From: Subtercola endophyticus
Lineage (GTDB): Bacteria; Actinomycetota; Actinomycetes; Actinomycetales; Microbacteriaceae
Length of the DNA stretch: 64,000 bases
Direction: 5' to 3'
Assembly: GCF_021044565.1 (NCBI RefSeq)
Contig: NZ_CP087997.1
Location: 3,596,001-3,660,000, forward strand
Below, one piece after another: positions 8,151-16,915 of the stretch. The translations under genes and the position numbers were made by a program. The notes under the pieces are model-generated. The model made no database searches and was not told where the DNA came from. It saw nothing but the letters and a program-made list of their open reading frames with translations. Numbering within the stretch: position 1 is the stretch's first letter; each line of letters starts with the position of its first letter.

Positions 8151-10889
8151 GTGCGCCAGGGTCGTGTCGTTGCCGGTCGACGGCGGCCGCGCCCGCGCTT
8201 ACTCGCCGTAGCGGCGAGTGCCGCTGCCAGCGCTCTTCTTGCACTGTGCGTCGGCGCGTCGCCGGCGGCGGCCGTGACTGCCGCATCCGCTGCCGGGGGC
8301 GACGCGTCAGGGGCGTCAGCGGTGAGTGCGGCCGTGAGTGCGGCCGTGAGTGCGGCCGTGATAACCGCCGCACCAGAGGTGCGCTCCTTCTTCGTGCCCG
8401 TACCCGAGTCTCCCGGCAGCAGCAGCACCATTCAGCTCGACGCCGACCTCTATACGCCGGCCGAGACGCCGGCGCCGGCGGTGCTGCTCGCGCATGGGTT
8501 CGGCCAGACCAAGACCGACCTCGCTCCCGAGGCGAAAGAGCTGCAAGACGCGGGCTATGTGGTGCTGACGTACACCGCGCGTGGGTTCGGCCAGTCGGGC
8601 GGATCGATCGGGCTCGACTCGCTCGACGGCGAGGTTCCGGATGCCCGGGCTCTCGTCGACGTTCTCGCGAGTGAACCGGCGGTGCAGAAGGTCGACGGCG
8701 ACCCGGTCGTCGGCGCGGTCGGCGGGTCGTACGGGGGCGCTCTCGCCCTCATGCTCGGGGCGACGGATCCACGTATCGACACCGTGGTGGCCGCCATCAC
8801 GTGGAACGATCTGGCGCAGGCGCTCGTGCCGAGCTCGGCGGGCAGTGTCGTCGGCGGCAGCGGCGGCGCCACGGCAGCAACGCCTGGCCGCGACTTCAAG
8901 TCGGGCTGGGCGTCTCGGCTCTTCGGCGCCGGCATCAACGCCTCGAGTCCCTGTGGGCGGTTCACGGCCCAGTTCTGCGCGCTCTACCAGAACCTGATCA
9001 CTGGAGGGCAGCCGAGCGCTGCCGATCTGGCCCTGCTGCAGCGCTCCTCGCCGTCGACCGTGCTCTCTGGCATGCGCGCACCGACCCTGCTGTTGCAGGG
9101 CCTGCAAGACAACCTGTTCGGCCTCGACCAGGCCGATGCGAATGAACGGCAGATCGCGGCAGCCGGGGCGCCGGTTCAGGTGCAGTGGTTCAACGGAGGC
9201 CACGACGGCGGCGGCATCGCGGGCACCGACACGATCATCCAGTCGTGGCTCGCAAGCCATCTGAAGGCGAACGAGCCCGTGCCGTCGACGTTCAGCTATG
9301 CGGTGCCGCCGAGCGCCACGACCTTCGCCCAGACGATCACCGCGGCGAGCTACCCGGGGCTGAGCGGATCGGGCCAGAGCGGATCGGCCCAGAGCGGATC
9401 GGCCCAGAGCGGATCGGCCTCAAGCGGGCAGATCACCCTTTCGGGCGCCGAGGCCACGATCGTGAATCCGCCCGGTGGGCAGCCTGCCGCGGTCACCGGG
9501 CTTCCCGGGCTCGACACCAGCAGCGTGGCGGGCCGAACCGCTGTGGGGCTGCTGGGCGCGGGCAATCCGCCGGCCGAGCAGGCGTCGTTCGTCTCTGCCC
9601 CCTTCGCTGCGGCGGCCGTGCTCGCGGGTGCAGCGACCGTGCGCGTACATGTGGCGCCGACGTCATCGACGCCGCCGGGCGAAGCGCTGCTGTACGCGCA
9701 GCTCTCGGTGAGCAGCGGAGACGCGGTGCGTGTGCTGCCCGGCGGGGTGGCGCCGATCAGCGTTCCCCTGACGGCCGCGGGCGCCGATATCGACGTGACC
9801 CTGCCCGCGACGGCGTACAACTTCACTCCGGGTGATCGATTGACGCTGACCATTCGTACGACCGACTCGCAATTCGAGGGAGCGGCGACTCCGGCCGCCT
9901 ACACGGTTGCGGTTACCGGGCCGCTCAGCCTGCCGGCCGTGGCGCCCACGGCCACCGACCAGAGCGAGGGCCGACCAGACCTCGGGGTTCTGATCGGCAT
10001 CGCGGCGACGCTGTTGGTGGCCATCGCGCTGATCGTGGTCGCCGTGGTGCGCAGTCGGCGCGACGCGAGTTCGACTCCGGATGCTCGCCGCACGCCGGCT
10101 GGCGGCGCCCCCACTGACACCGGCCTGGCTCCCGCTGCACTCGCTGAACGAGCACCCTCTGCCGAGCCACCGCCTCTGCAGATCCACGGCCTCAGCAAAC
10201 GCTTCCGCTCCGGTTTTCTCGCGGTCGACGACGTGTCGTTCACCGTCGAACGCGGACAGGTGCTCGGCCTGCTCGGCGAGAACGGTGCCGGCAAGACCAC
10301 CACGCTGCGCATGGTGGTCGGCCTCCTCCGCCCGGATTCCGGCAGCGCAACAGCGTTCGGCCAGGTCATCAGCCCCGGATCTCCGGTGCTGGCGCGGGTC
10401 GGCTGCTTCATCGAAGGCCCCGGATTTCTGCCCCACCTGTCGGGCCGCCGCAACCTCGAGCTGTACTGGGCGGCCACCGGTCGCCCGCGGGCAGAGGCGC
10501 ACTTCGACGAGGCGCTCGCGGTCGCCGACCTCGGGGGCGCACTCGCCAAGCCCGTACGGGGTTACAGCCAGGGCATGCGGCAGCGCTTGGCCATCGCGCA
10601 GGCCATGCTCGGGATGCCCGATCTGCTCGTTCTCGACGAGCCGACCAATGGGCTCGATCCGCCGCAGATCACCGCCCTGCGCGGCGTGCTGCGGCGCTAT
10701 GCCGAGTCTGGTCGAACGGTGATCGTCTCGTCGCACCTGCTCGGCGAGGTAGAGCTCACCTGCACCCACGTGGTCGTCATGACGCACGGCCGCGTGGTCG
10801 CCGCGGGCACGGTGGCCGATGTCGCCGGCGCCGGTCACCTCGAAGAAGCGTTTCTTTCTCTCATCGGAGCTACGGAGCCGTCGGCATGA
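8151..10889 (+). CDS. Fusion: exported CocE/S15-type alpha/beta hydrolase plus cytoplasmic ABC ATPase
   Basis: A protein of about 912 residues with an unusual order. An Arg-rich signal/anchor comes first, then an Ala/Val repeat, then an alpha/beta hydrolase with GGSYGGALALM as nucleophile elbow and late His in NGGHDGG. A jelly-roll C-domain as in X-Pro dipeptidyl-peptidase/CocE enzymes follows, then one membrane helix (LGVLIGIAATLLVAIALIVVA), then a full ABC ATPase with Walker A GENGAGKTT, signature YSQGMRQR and Walker B LLVLDEP. The hydrolase would be outside and the ATPase inside, joined by the helix. I prefer GTG 8151 (AGGGG at 8137-8141); ATG 8142 and GTG 8133 are alternatives. The permease gene overlaps its stop by ATGA. 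The frame is continuous, so the fusion is real unless there is an assembly error. Confidence 0.85.
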   Translation: MRQGRVVAGRRRPRPRLLAVAASAAASALLALCVGASPAAAVTAASAAGGDASGASAVSAAVSAAVSAAVITAAPEVRSFFVPVPESPGSSSTIQLDADLYTPAETPAPAVLLAHGFGQTKTDLAPEAKELQDAGYVVLTYTARGFGQSGGSIGLDSLDGEVPDARALVDVLASEPAVQKVDGDPVVGAVGGSYGGALALMLGATDPRIDTVVAAITWNDLAQALVPSSAGSVVGGSGGATAATPGRDFKSGWASRLFGAGINASSPCGRFTAQFCALYQNLITGGQPSAADLALLQRSSPSTVLSGMRAPTLLLQGLQDNLFGLDQADANERQIAAAGAPVQVQWFNGGHDGGGIAGTDTIIQSWLASHLKANEPVPSTFSYAVPPSATTFAQTITAASYPGLSGSGQSGSAQSGSAQSGSASSGQITLSGAEATIVNPPGGQPAAVTGLPGLDTSSVAGRTAVGLLGAGNPPAEQASFVSAPFAAAAVLAGAATVRVHVAPTSSTPPGEALLYAQLSVSSGDAVRVLPGGVAPISVPLTAAGADIDVTLPATAYNFTPGDRLTLTIRTTDSQFEGAATPAAYTVAVTGPLSLPAVAPTATDQSEGRPDLGVLIGIAATLLVAIALIVVAVVRSRRDASSTPDARRTPAGGAPTDTGLAPAALAERAPSAEPPPLQIHGLSKRFRSGFLAVDDVSFTVERGQVLGLLGENGAGKTTTLRMVVGLLRPDSGSATAFGQVISPGSPVLARVGCFIEGPGFLPHLSGRRNLELYWAATGRPRAEAHFDEALAVADLGGALAKPVRGYSQGMRQRLAIAQAMLGMPDLLVLDEPTNGLDPPQITALRGVLRRYAESGRTVIVSSHLLGEVELTCTHVVVMTHGRVVAAGTVADVAGAGHLEEAFLSLIGATEPSA

Positions 10890-11776
10890 GCGCGCACGAC
10901 ATCGTGAACACGAACGCTGGCAACGAGGCATCCGCTGCCCGGCGTCGACCGCGAACCACGATGCCCTTCCGGGTCGAGCTGGCGCGCCAGCTCAGTCAGT
11001 GGCGGGTGCGAATTGTGCTGCTCATTCTCGTGCTGATACCCGTCATCGTGCGAATCGCCCTGCTCATCGGCGGGCCGCCCACCACCAGCAGCAACAGCAA
11101 TTCGGCGACCACTCTCGTCGCCCTCGCGCAGGTGAGCGGCGGCACGTTCGCCGCTTTCGTGCTGCAGCTGACTCAGGGGTTTCTCGTCACGCTCATCGCG
11201 GCCCTGCTCTATGGCGACATGATCGCGGGCGAAGCGTCGCGCTCAACCCTGAAGTACCTGTTGACGATTCCGGTGCCGCGGATGCGGCTACTCGCGGTGA
11301 AGGTCGCCGTCGCCTCGACCCTTCTGCTGGCCGGGCTCGCCGCGTTGACGGTGGTCGCTCTCGTCGTGGGGGTGTTCTCGTACGGGCCCGGCGGAATCCA
11401 GGTTCCGGGTGGCCCCGAGCTCGCGCTCGGCGATTCGATCGGCCGCCTCGCCCTGTCGACGGCGACCGGCGCCTCGGGCCTGCTCTGGGCGGCCGGGCTC
11501 GGCACCCTGCTGACAGTGGTGGCCAACAGCCCGCTCGCGGCGGCCGGGGGAGTCGTGCTCGCCTCGATTCTGTCGCGGCTGCTCGACTCGATTCCGACGC
11601 TCGGCGACCTGCGCATCGTCTTGCCGACGCACTACTCCACCGCGTTCGCGCAGTTCTTGACGGCACCGACCGATCTCGCTCCGGTGGCGGATTCGGTGCT
11701 TTCGGGGCTGATCTGGGCGGTAGTGCTCGGAACACTCGCCGCCTGGTGGTTCAGCCGCAAAGACATCTCGGGCTGA
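10886..11776 (+). CDS. ABC-2-type transporter permease
   Basis: A 296-residue membrane protein with about six hydrophobic segments. It has a cytoplasmic N-terminus, a first helix RIVLLILVLIPVIVRIALLI, and the family motif GEASRSTLKYLLTIPVPR in the loop after the second helix, which contacts the ATPase. The ATG overlaps the stop of the hydrolase-ATPase fusion (ATGA), so it is the obvious partner; the ATPase domain dimerises and two copies of this permease would complete the exporter. With the hydrolase half attached, each complex would carry two extracellular hydrolase domains. The substrate is unknown. Confidence 0.85.
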   Translation: MSAHDIVNTNAGNEASAARRRPRTTMPFRVELARQLSQWRVRIVLLILVLIPVIVRIALLIGGPPTTSSNSNSATTLVALAQVSGGTFAAFVLQLTQGFLVTLIAALLYGDMIAGEASRSTLKYLLTIPVPRMRLLAVKVAVASTLLLAGLAALTVVALVVGVFSYGPGGIQVPGGPELALGDSIGRLALSTATGASGLLWAAGLGTLLTVVANSPLAAAGGVVLASILSRLLDSIPTLGDLRIVLPTHYSTAFAQFLTAPTDLAPVADSVLSGLIWAVVLGTLAAWWFSRKDISG

Positions 11777-11779
11777 TCG

Positions 11780-12358
11780 TCACGCGGCGGCGGCCTCGGC
11801 AGTAGTGGCGGCAGCAGCGGCGGCGGATTCTTCGCCCGCCTCCTGCAGAAGCAGCTGGAACGCGGCCGTCACGTCGACCAGCTGCTCGTCGCTGACGTCT
11901 CGTGCACCGTGAATCACCAGGGGAGTCGCCCAGGTCATTCCGAGCCGGTGCGCCGTTGCCTTGAGGGGCGCGAGAATGGCCTCGTACTCGAAGCTGTGCA
12001 GCTGGCCGGGGTGGTAGCCCGCTTCGGCCCCGCCGGTGGTGGTGACCACGCGCAATGTCTTGCCGGTGAGTGCTCCGGCGCCGCCGGTTCCGTAGGCCCA
12101 GCCGCGCGCGAGCACGTCGTCCATCCACGCTTTCAGCACGGCCGGTGGCGAGTACCAGTAGGTGGGGTAGAGCAGAACGACGTCGGTCGCGGCGCTGAGC
12201 GCCTGCTGCTCGGCGCGAATGTCGAACGTGCCGTCGGTGCGCAGCTCCGAGAGGATGCGCACATCGACGTCGGGCACCACCCGAGCCGCGGCGACGAGAG
12301 CCGCGTTGAGGTGAGAGGTGCTGAGGTCGGGGTGTCCGACGATCAGAGCTGTTGACAT
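11780..12358 (-). CDS. NAD(P)H oxidoreductase, flavodoxin-like fold (KefF/MdaB type)
   Basis: A 192-residue quinone reductase-like protein starting STALIVGHPDLSTSHLNAAL, with VVLLYPTYWYSPPAVLKAWMDDVL (the FMN/quinone-pocket segment) and VVTTTGGAEAGY. This is the NAD(P)H:quinone reductase / KefF family, which uses FMN or FAD to reduce quinones by two electrons. The C-terminus is a run of Ala and Thr (about 20 residues). The ATG at 12358 faces the divergently oriented GlxA-type regulator, which may control it. The stop lies three bases from the convergent permease gene. Confidence 0.85.
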   Translation of the reverse strand: MSTALIVGHPDLSTSHLNAALVAAARVVPDVDVRILSELRTDGTFDIRAEQQALSAATDVVLLYPTYWYSPPAVLKAWMDDVLARGWAYGTGGAGALTGKTLRVVTTTGGAEAGYHPGQLHSFEYEAILAPLKATAHRLGMTWATPLVIHGARDVSDEQLVDVTAAFQLLLQEAGEESAAAAAATTAEAAAA

Positions 12359-12484
12359 TCTGCTTCCTTCTGGGTCGTTGTCATCACGAGGATGCTCTGC
12401 AATTCTGCTCCCGGGCGCGCGGGTGCACTACGTTTCGGCGTGCCGCGTGACGCTCAGATCCTGCCGAGATCGATGCCGATACCG

Positions 12485-12490
12485 TAGGCT
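12485..12490 (+). promoter_or_regulatory. -10 element for a probably leaderless transcript
   Basis: TAGGCT (12485-12490) is followed by six bases and then the GTG start at 12497. No Shine-Dalgarno sequence is present, so transcription probably begins at or next to the start codon. The same layout recurs at several other genes in this window. Confidence 0.4.
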
Positions 12491-12496
12491 CGCGAC

Positions 12497-13486
12497 GTGG
12501 CCACGCATGCTCGGCCCCCGCGACGCGTGGGCATACTCGCTCACGACGACGTCACGATGATCGACATCGCCGGGCCCGCCGACGTGTTCTCGCACGCGAA
12601 TAGTTTCGGCGCCGACTACGAGACGGTGCTCGTCTCGCCCGACGGCGCCGACGCGGTCATGTCGAACGGATTGGTGCTGCGCGTCGGTGTGGCGGCGGCC
12701 GATGTCGCCGGCCTCGACACGGTGATCGTTCCCGGCGCTTATGGCATGGTCGGGCATCCGTTCGTCCCCGAGCTCGTGGCTGCCGTCGACCAGCTGACCG
12801 CCCTCTCGGCCCGCGTCGCCTCGGTTTGCACGGGGTCTTTTCTCCTAGCCGAAATCGGGATGCTCAACCACCGCAAGGCCACAACACACTGGACGCAGCT
12901 GCAGCGGTTCCGTGCTCGGTTTCCGGCCGTCGACGTTCAAGACGACGTTCTCTACGTTCGAGACGGCACCATCACGACGGCCGCCGGAATCGGCTCGGGG
13001 CTCGACCTCGCGCTCACCTTCGTCGAAGACGACTACGGGCCAGATCTGGCGCGAAAGGTCGCGCGCCAGATGCTGATCTTCACGCAGCGCCCGGGTGGGG
13101 TGTCGCAGTTCGCCGCCGCCTCCCGTTTCGCGCCAACGGAGAACCGCCCGCTTCGTGCCCTGATCGATGCGGTCGTCTCCGATCCGGCTGCCGACCACTC
13201 TGTGGCGGCGATGGCTCGCCGCTCGCATGTCAGCCCGCGGCAGCTGGCTCGCCTGTTCCACGAGGAACTGGCCGTCACCCCGGCGCGCTACGTCGAGACG
13301 GTTCGGCTCGAGGCTGCGCAGATGTTTCTGCAGCGTGGGCTCACCGTGCAGGCAGCAGCTGAACTGTCGGGCCTCGGCAGCGACCAGACCCTGCGCCGAG
13401 TGTTTCTCAGCCGCCTCGGTTACACCCCGTCGGTTTATGCCGAGCGCACCGGCTCGGTTTCGAGTCAGCCGGCGAGCAGGGCCTGA
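12497..13486 (+). CDS. GlxA-family transcriptional regulator (DJ-1/PfpI-like domain plus AraC HTH)
   Basis: This 329-residue regulator has an N-terminal DJ-1/PfpI-type amidotransferase-like domain (residues about 1-190; VGILAHDDVTMIDIAGPADVF, the nucleophile-elbow-like ASVCTGSFLLAEIG). A C-terminal AraC-type double helix-turn-helix follows (MARRSHVSPRQLARLFHEE and the second HTH with LGYTPSVYAERTG). GlxA proteins sense small metabolites or peptides and activate neighbouring genes. It diverges from the flavodoxin-fold oxidoreductase. Its end overlaps the convergent TetR gene by 22 bases. Start codon GTG with a leaderless-type promoter. Confidence 0.85.
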   Translation: MATHARPPRRVGILAHDDVTMIDIAGPADVFSHANSFGADYETVLVSPDGADAVMSNGLVLRVGVAAADVAGLDTVIVPGAYGMVGHPFVPELVAAVDQLTALSARVASVCTGSFLLAEIGMLNHRKATTHWTQLQRFRARFPAVDVQDDVLYVRDGTITTAAGIGSGLDLALTFVEDDYGPDLARKVARQMLIFTQRPGGVSQFAAASRFAPTENRPLRALIDAVVSDPAADHSVAAMARRSHVSPRQLARLFHEELAVTPARYVETVRLEAAQMFLQRGLTVQAAAELSGLGSDQTLRRVFLSRLGYTPSVYAERTGSVSSQPASRA

Positions 13487-14121
13487 AAGACCTGGCCGAG
13501 CGGGCCGGACAGGTCGTCGGCGCCGGCGGAGGCGACCGGCTGCACGGCGGCCGAGGTGCGCAGCATCACAACACCGAGCATGGTCGCGATGGCGAGCTGA
13601 GCGCGCAGCAGAATCGGTGCGGTGGTCGGGTCGTCGGCGCGCCAGCCGGCGGCCGCGGCCAGCTGCTGGGTGAAGTGCTCCATAGTTCTGCGGCGAATGC
13701 GGTCGGCGTTCTCATCGCCCGAAGAGCGAAGGAGCAACAGCAACTGCAGCGGGTCGTCGCCGTCGGGTGCGTTCACGACGTGCTCGATCAGGCTCTCGAT
13801 CACCTCGGCGATGTTGGATGGCCGGTCGGGAGCACGGGTCTGAGTGTCGAGTTCGTCTGAGGTGCGCAGCATGCACGCCTCGAACAGGCCCTCTTTCGAC
13901 ACGAAATAGCGGTTGATCAGCGCGACGTTGACTCCCGCATCCGCCGCGATCTGCCGCACTGTGGTGGCCCGATAGCCGTCGGTTGCGAACCGGCGGCGGG
14001 CCGCGCGCACCAGGGCGCGCCGGGTCGCTGCGGCGTCGCGCCCCGAGCGGATCAGTTCATCGTCGGCGCTCGGTGCGGTGTCAGAGAGTGTCATCGTTGA
14101 CCCCAATGTCTCGTTGCTCAT
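13465..14121 (-). CDS. TetR/AcrR-family repressor, probably of the divergent DHA2 exporter
   Basis: A 218-residue TetR-family protein. The N-terminal HTH (residues about 35-80) reads RFATDGYRATTVRQIAADAG then VNVALINRYFVSKEGLFEAC, the classic family pattern; the C-terminal half is a helical ligand-binding domain resembling the TetR_C_17 type. It is transcribed away from the DHA2 exporter gene, and a palindrome lies over its own promoter, so autoregulated repression of the exporter is the simplest reading. The ATG at 14121 is used here; ATG at 14094 is also possible. Confidence 0.85.
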   Translation of the reverse strand: MSNETLGSTMTLSDTAPSADDELIRSGRDAAATRRALVRAARRRFATDGYRATTVRQIAADAGVNVALINRYFVSKEGLFEACMLRTSDELDTQTRAPDRPSNIAEVIESLIEHVVNAPDGDDPLQLLLLLRSSGDENADRIRRRTMEHFTQQLAAAAGWRADDPTTAPILLRAQLAIATMLGVVMLRTSAAVQPVASAGADDLSGPLGQVFQALLAG

Positions 14122-14143
14122 GGATCTCGCCTTCCCCGTGTAT

Positions 14144-14169
14144 TTTACCCGCTCTGAGCGAGAAGTAAA
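14144..14169. promoter_or_regulatory. TetR operator candidate covering the tetR promoter
   Basis: A nested palindrome: outer arms TTTAC (14144-14148) and GTAAA (14165-14169), inner perfect CGCTC-T-GAGCG at 14150-14160. On the minus strand TTTACT and TAAAAT are 16 bases apart and form a good -35/-10 pair for the tetR gene. Binding here would block tetR itself and sit just upstream of the exporter promoter. Confidence 0.5.
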
Positions 14170-14175
14170 CCCATG

Positions 14176-14204
14176 TTGACATCGCAGGTCGGGTAAGGAA
14201 TACT
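14176..14204 (+). promoter_or_regulatory. Promoter of the DHA2 exporter gene
   Basis: Consensus TTGACA at 14176-14181 and AATACT at 14199-14204 are separated by 17 bases. The gene follows with GAGGAG just before ATG 14242. This is the clearest sigma-70-type -35/-10 pair in the window. Confidence 0.6.
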
Positions 14205-14241
14205 CGTCAAGTCAGCGACTGCTTACATCACGAGGAGACCC

Positions 14242-15738
14242 ATGTCTGCGACTACCCAGAACCCCGCAACGGGGTCGATTTCGACTCAGCCGGGCGAGAC
14301 CGCGAAGGCGCCACGCGCGCGCGGAACCGCAATCATCTTGTTCCTCTCGCTCGGCGGGCTCTCGTTCGCCGTTCTTCAGTCGCTCGTCGCCCCGGCGCTG
14401 AGCACGATCGGCAACGATCTCGGCGTCACGACGAGCGACGCGAGCTGGGTGCTCACGGCGTACCTGCTCTCTGCGTCGGTGCTGACCCCGATTCTCGGGC
14501 GCCTCGGCGATATGGTCGGCAAGCGCAAGATCATGATCATCGTGCTCTCGCTGCTCTTGGTGGGTACGGTGCTCGCGGCCCTCGCGCCGAACCTCGGCGT
14601 GCTGATCATTGCGCGCATTCTGCAGGGTGCCGCCGGCGCGGTCATGCCGCTCTCGATCGGTATCGTTCGCGACGAGCTGCCGAAGGATCGCGTCAGCGTG
14701 ACGATCGGCTTGCTCTCGGCCATCTTCGGAATCGGGGCGGGCGTCGGCATCGTTGCGGCCGGCCCGATCGTCGAGGCGTTGTCGTGGCACTGGCTGTTCT
14801 GGCTGCCGGCGATTCTGGTCGTGATTGCGCTGCTGGGTGCCATCTTCGGTATTCCCGAGTCGCCGGTGCGCACACCCGGTCGTCTCGATATTGCCGGTAC
14901 GGGCATCCTCTCGGTCGGGTTGGTCTCGCTGCTGCTGGCCATCAGCGAGGGCGAGAAGTGGGGCTGGGGTGACGGCAAGACGATCGGCCTCATCGTGCTC
15001 GGGGCCGTTGCGCTCATCGTGTTCGTCTTCGTCGAGTTGCGCGTGAAAGAGCCGCTGATCGACGTGCGGCTGTTCAAGCACCGCGGAGTCTGGACGGCGC
15101 ACGTGGTGGCTCTGGCCTTCGGTTTCGCGATGTTCGGCACGTTCATCCTGGTGCCGACCCTGCTGCAGCTGCCGACGGTTCTCGGTTACGGATTCGGCAA
15201 GAGTGTCAGCGAGGCCGGGCTCTACCTGCTGCCGACCGTCGTGGCGATGGTCGTCGCCGGTGTGGTGGCGGGCATGCTGATCCGCCGTATCGGGCCGAAG
15301 ATTCCGATGCTCATCGGTGGTGTCGCGGTGACGATCGCCTTCCTCCTTCCTGCGCTCGGTCACAACGAGAGCTGGCAGATTCTGCTCTCGGGCGTGCTCA
15401 CCGGTATCGGCATCGGCATGGCACTCGCCGCGTGTTCGAACGCGATCGTCGAGGCGGTGCCCGCCAAGCAGACCGGTGAGGCGATCAGCGCGAACACGGT
15501 CATCCGTACGGTCGGTAGCAGCATCGGTACGGCTGTGATCGCTGCGCTCATCTCGTCGAACGTGTCGGCGCAGGGTGCTCCGCTCGATCAGGCATTCACG
15601 ATCGGATTCTGGGTCTCGGCCGGAGTCGGTGTTCTCGCTATTCTCGCGGCGCTGGTCGCGCCGGGCGTGCGTGCGCGCCGCCGTGAAGCCGCAGAGGCCG
15701 GGGTCGACGACTTCGAAGAGCTCGCTGCGCACGCCTGA
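14242..15738 (+). CDS. DHA2-family MFS drug exporter (about 14 TM)
   Basis: A 498-residue major facilitator transporter with about 14 hydrophobic segments. MFS motif A, GRLGDMVGKRKIMI, lies after helix 2, and the antiporter-type motif C region (LSAIFGIGAGVGIVAAGPIVE) is visible. Proteins of this length and pattern (EmrB/QacA, DHA2) export drugs or toxic metabolites using the proton gradient. The divergent TetR gene and the palindrome between them indicate drug-inducible expression. A strong hairpin terminator follows at 15759-15794. Confidence 0.88.
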   Translation: MSATTQNPATGSISTQPGETAKAPRARGTAIILFLSLGGLSFAVLQSLVAPALSTIGNDLGVTTSDASWVLTAYLLSASVLTPILGRLGDMVGKRKIMIIVLSLLLVGTVLAALAPNLGVLIIARILQGAAGAVMPLSIGIVRDELPKDRVSVTIGLLSAIFGIGAGVGIVAAGPIVEALSWHWLFWLPAILVVIALLGAIFGIPESPVRTPGRLDIAGTGILSVGLVSLLLAISEGEKWGWGDGKTIGLIVLGAVALIVFVFVELRVKEPLIDVRLFKHRGVWTAHVVALAFGFAMFGTFILVPTLLQLPTVLGYGFGKSVSEAGLYLLPTVVAMVVAGVVAGMLIRRIGPKIPMLIGGVAVTIAFLLPALGHNESWQILLSGVLTGIGIGMALAACSNAIVEAVPAKQTGEAISANTVIRTVGSSIGTAVIAALISSNVSAQGAPLDQAFTIGFWVSAGVGVLAILAALVAPGVRARRREAAEAGVDDFEELAAHA

Positions 15739-15758
15739 CATCGCGCCGGCTTGAAATC

Positions 15759-15794
15759 GGGCCCGCCGTGCCGACGGTGGGCCCGAAGCCTTTT
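15759..15794 (+). terminator. Rho-independent terminator after the DHA2 exporter
   Basis: GGGCCCGCCG (15759-15768) pairs with CGGTGGGCCC (15775-15784) at nine of ten positions over a six-base loop, and TTTT follows at 15791-15794. The T run is short, as usual in high-GC actinobacteria. Confidence 0.6.
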
Positions 15795-15808
15795 GTAGGA
15801 TCAACAGC

Positions 15809-16036
15809 ATGGATGATCCCACGCAGGAGCAGCTCGAGTCATCAAACAAGCTGCAGAAGCGAACCGTCGGCGACGAGATCCGGTTCTACGTGAAGAACGT
15901 GCGCGAGCACTGGCCCGCGGTCGTCGAGCAGCACCCCGACGCCGCCGGGCACGAAGCCTGGTTCACGCGAGACGGAAAGTTCCACGCCACGCACAACCAG
16001 TTGCGCCGCGACGCCATGCTCGGCGGAATCGTCTAG
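15809..16036 (+). CDS. Small conserved-looking hypothetical protein (75 aa)
   Basis: A 75-residue charged, soluble protein (VGDEIRFYVKNVREHWPAVV, then HEAWFTRDGKFHATHNQLRR). I do not recognise a named family. Coding is supported by a good -10 (TAGGAT at 15796-15801) seven bases before the ATG, suggesting a leaderless mRNA, by its position immediately after a terminator, and by a balanced amino-acid composition unlike the Arg/Ala-rich shadow frames. No signal peptide or membrane segment. Confidence 0.6.
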   Translation: MDDPTQEQLESSNKLQKRTVGDEIRFYVKNVREHWPAVVEQHPDAAGHEAWFTRDGKFHATHNQLRRDAMLGGIV

Positions 16037-16083
16037 GCGCGTTCGCGGCCCGGCGCGGCTCGGTGAGGCGAAGGCGGTATCGC

Positions 16084-16815
16084 ATGATGGATGCTCGGCG
16101 GAAGTCGTGGCGTGCGCGTGCCGTGCGGCGCGGCTCTCAACCCGGCCGCGACCCGGTCGAGCAGGCCCCCCTCGGGCAACCCGGCAGAGTCGACTCCGAG
16201 CGTGACCTCGGCCGCCTCGTCACCTTCACCGACGCGGTCGTCGCCATCGCGATCACCCTGATCGTGCTGCCGCTGGTCGAGTCGGCTCGTGAACACGCGA
16301 CCGAGCCGGCCATCGACTACCTGCGGTCGGATGCCCTGAACATCATGGCCGCGGCCCTGAGTTTTGTCGTCATCGCCACCTTCTGGAAGCAGCACCACCG
16401 GCTCTACAAACACGTCGAAGTTCCGACTCGGGGCCTCGTGAACGCGAACCTGCTGTGGCTTGCCGGCATCATCTTTCTGCCCGTGCCGTCGGTGCTGACG
16501 CTGGGCAATCCCGACGCCGACGCCCTCGGCTCGGCCATCTACGTCTTCACGATTCTGATCTCGCAAGTGGGGGTGCGCATCCAGGAGCTTCTGCTCGTGC
16601 GCGGCGACTGTTTCGAGCCGGGCTTCGCCCCCGTCTCGCGCTACCTCTGGGCGCACTGGATCACGGTCGCCCTGACCGTCGTAGCGCTCGGCCTCACCAT
16701 CGCCTTTCCCAACCTCGGCCCGTTCACTCTCGTGCTTCTGCTCTTCTCGCGCCCCATCAATGCGGCGGTGCGTCGCGGCCAGACCGCCGTCGAGCGCGAG
16801 CGTCGCATCCTCTGA
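16084..16815 (+). CDS. TMEM175/DUF1211-family membrane protein (potassium channel-like)
   Basis: A protein of about 243 residues with a basic N-terminus and about five or six membrane helices. The first helix carries the TMEM175 signature form (RLVTFTDAVVAIAITLIVLP, the family's R-x3-F-S/T-D-x2-x-A-I-A-x-T-L pattern). Bacterial members form tetrameric potassium-permeable channels. ATG 16084 has a GAGGCGAAGG stretch upstream; ATG 16087 is equivalent. The family call rests on the first-helix motif and the hydrophobic layout. Confidence 0.75.
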   Translation: MMDARRKSWRARAVRRGSQPGRDPVEQAPLGQPGRVDSERDLGRLVTFTDAVVAIAITLIVLPLVESAREHATEPAIDYLRSDALNIMAAALSFVVIATFWKQHHRLYKHVEVPTRGLVNANLLWLAGIIFLPVPSVLTLGNPDADALGSAIYVFTILISQVGVRIQELLLVRGDCFEPGFAPVSRYLWAHWITVALTVVALGLTIAFPNLGPFTLVLLLFSRPINAAVRRGQTAVERERRIL

Positions 16816-16915
16816 CTCCGGATGCCCGCTCCTCACCCCTGCCGCGGCGGCGAGGTTGCCCTTTCGGCTGAAAGACTAGAGGCACCGCTGCAACGTGCCC
16901 CCGGAGGCTCTGACG

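Noticed and set aside
14212..15849. Long minus-strand open frame of 545 codons opposite the DHA2 exporter
   Set aside because: Arg/Asp/His-rich antisense translation of a high-GC gene; the plus-strand exporter is clear.
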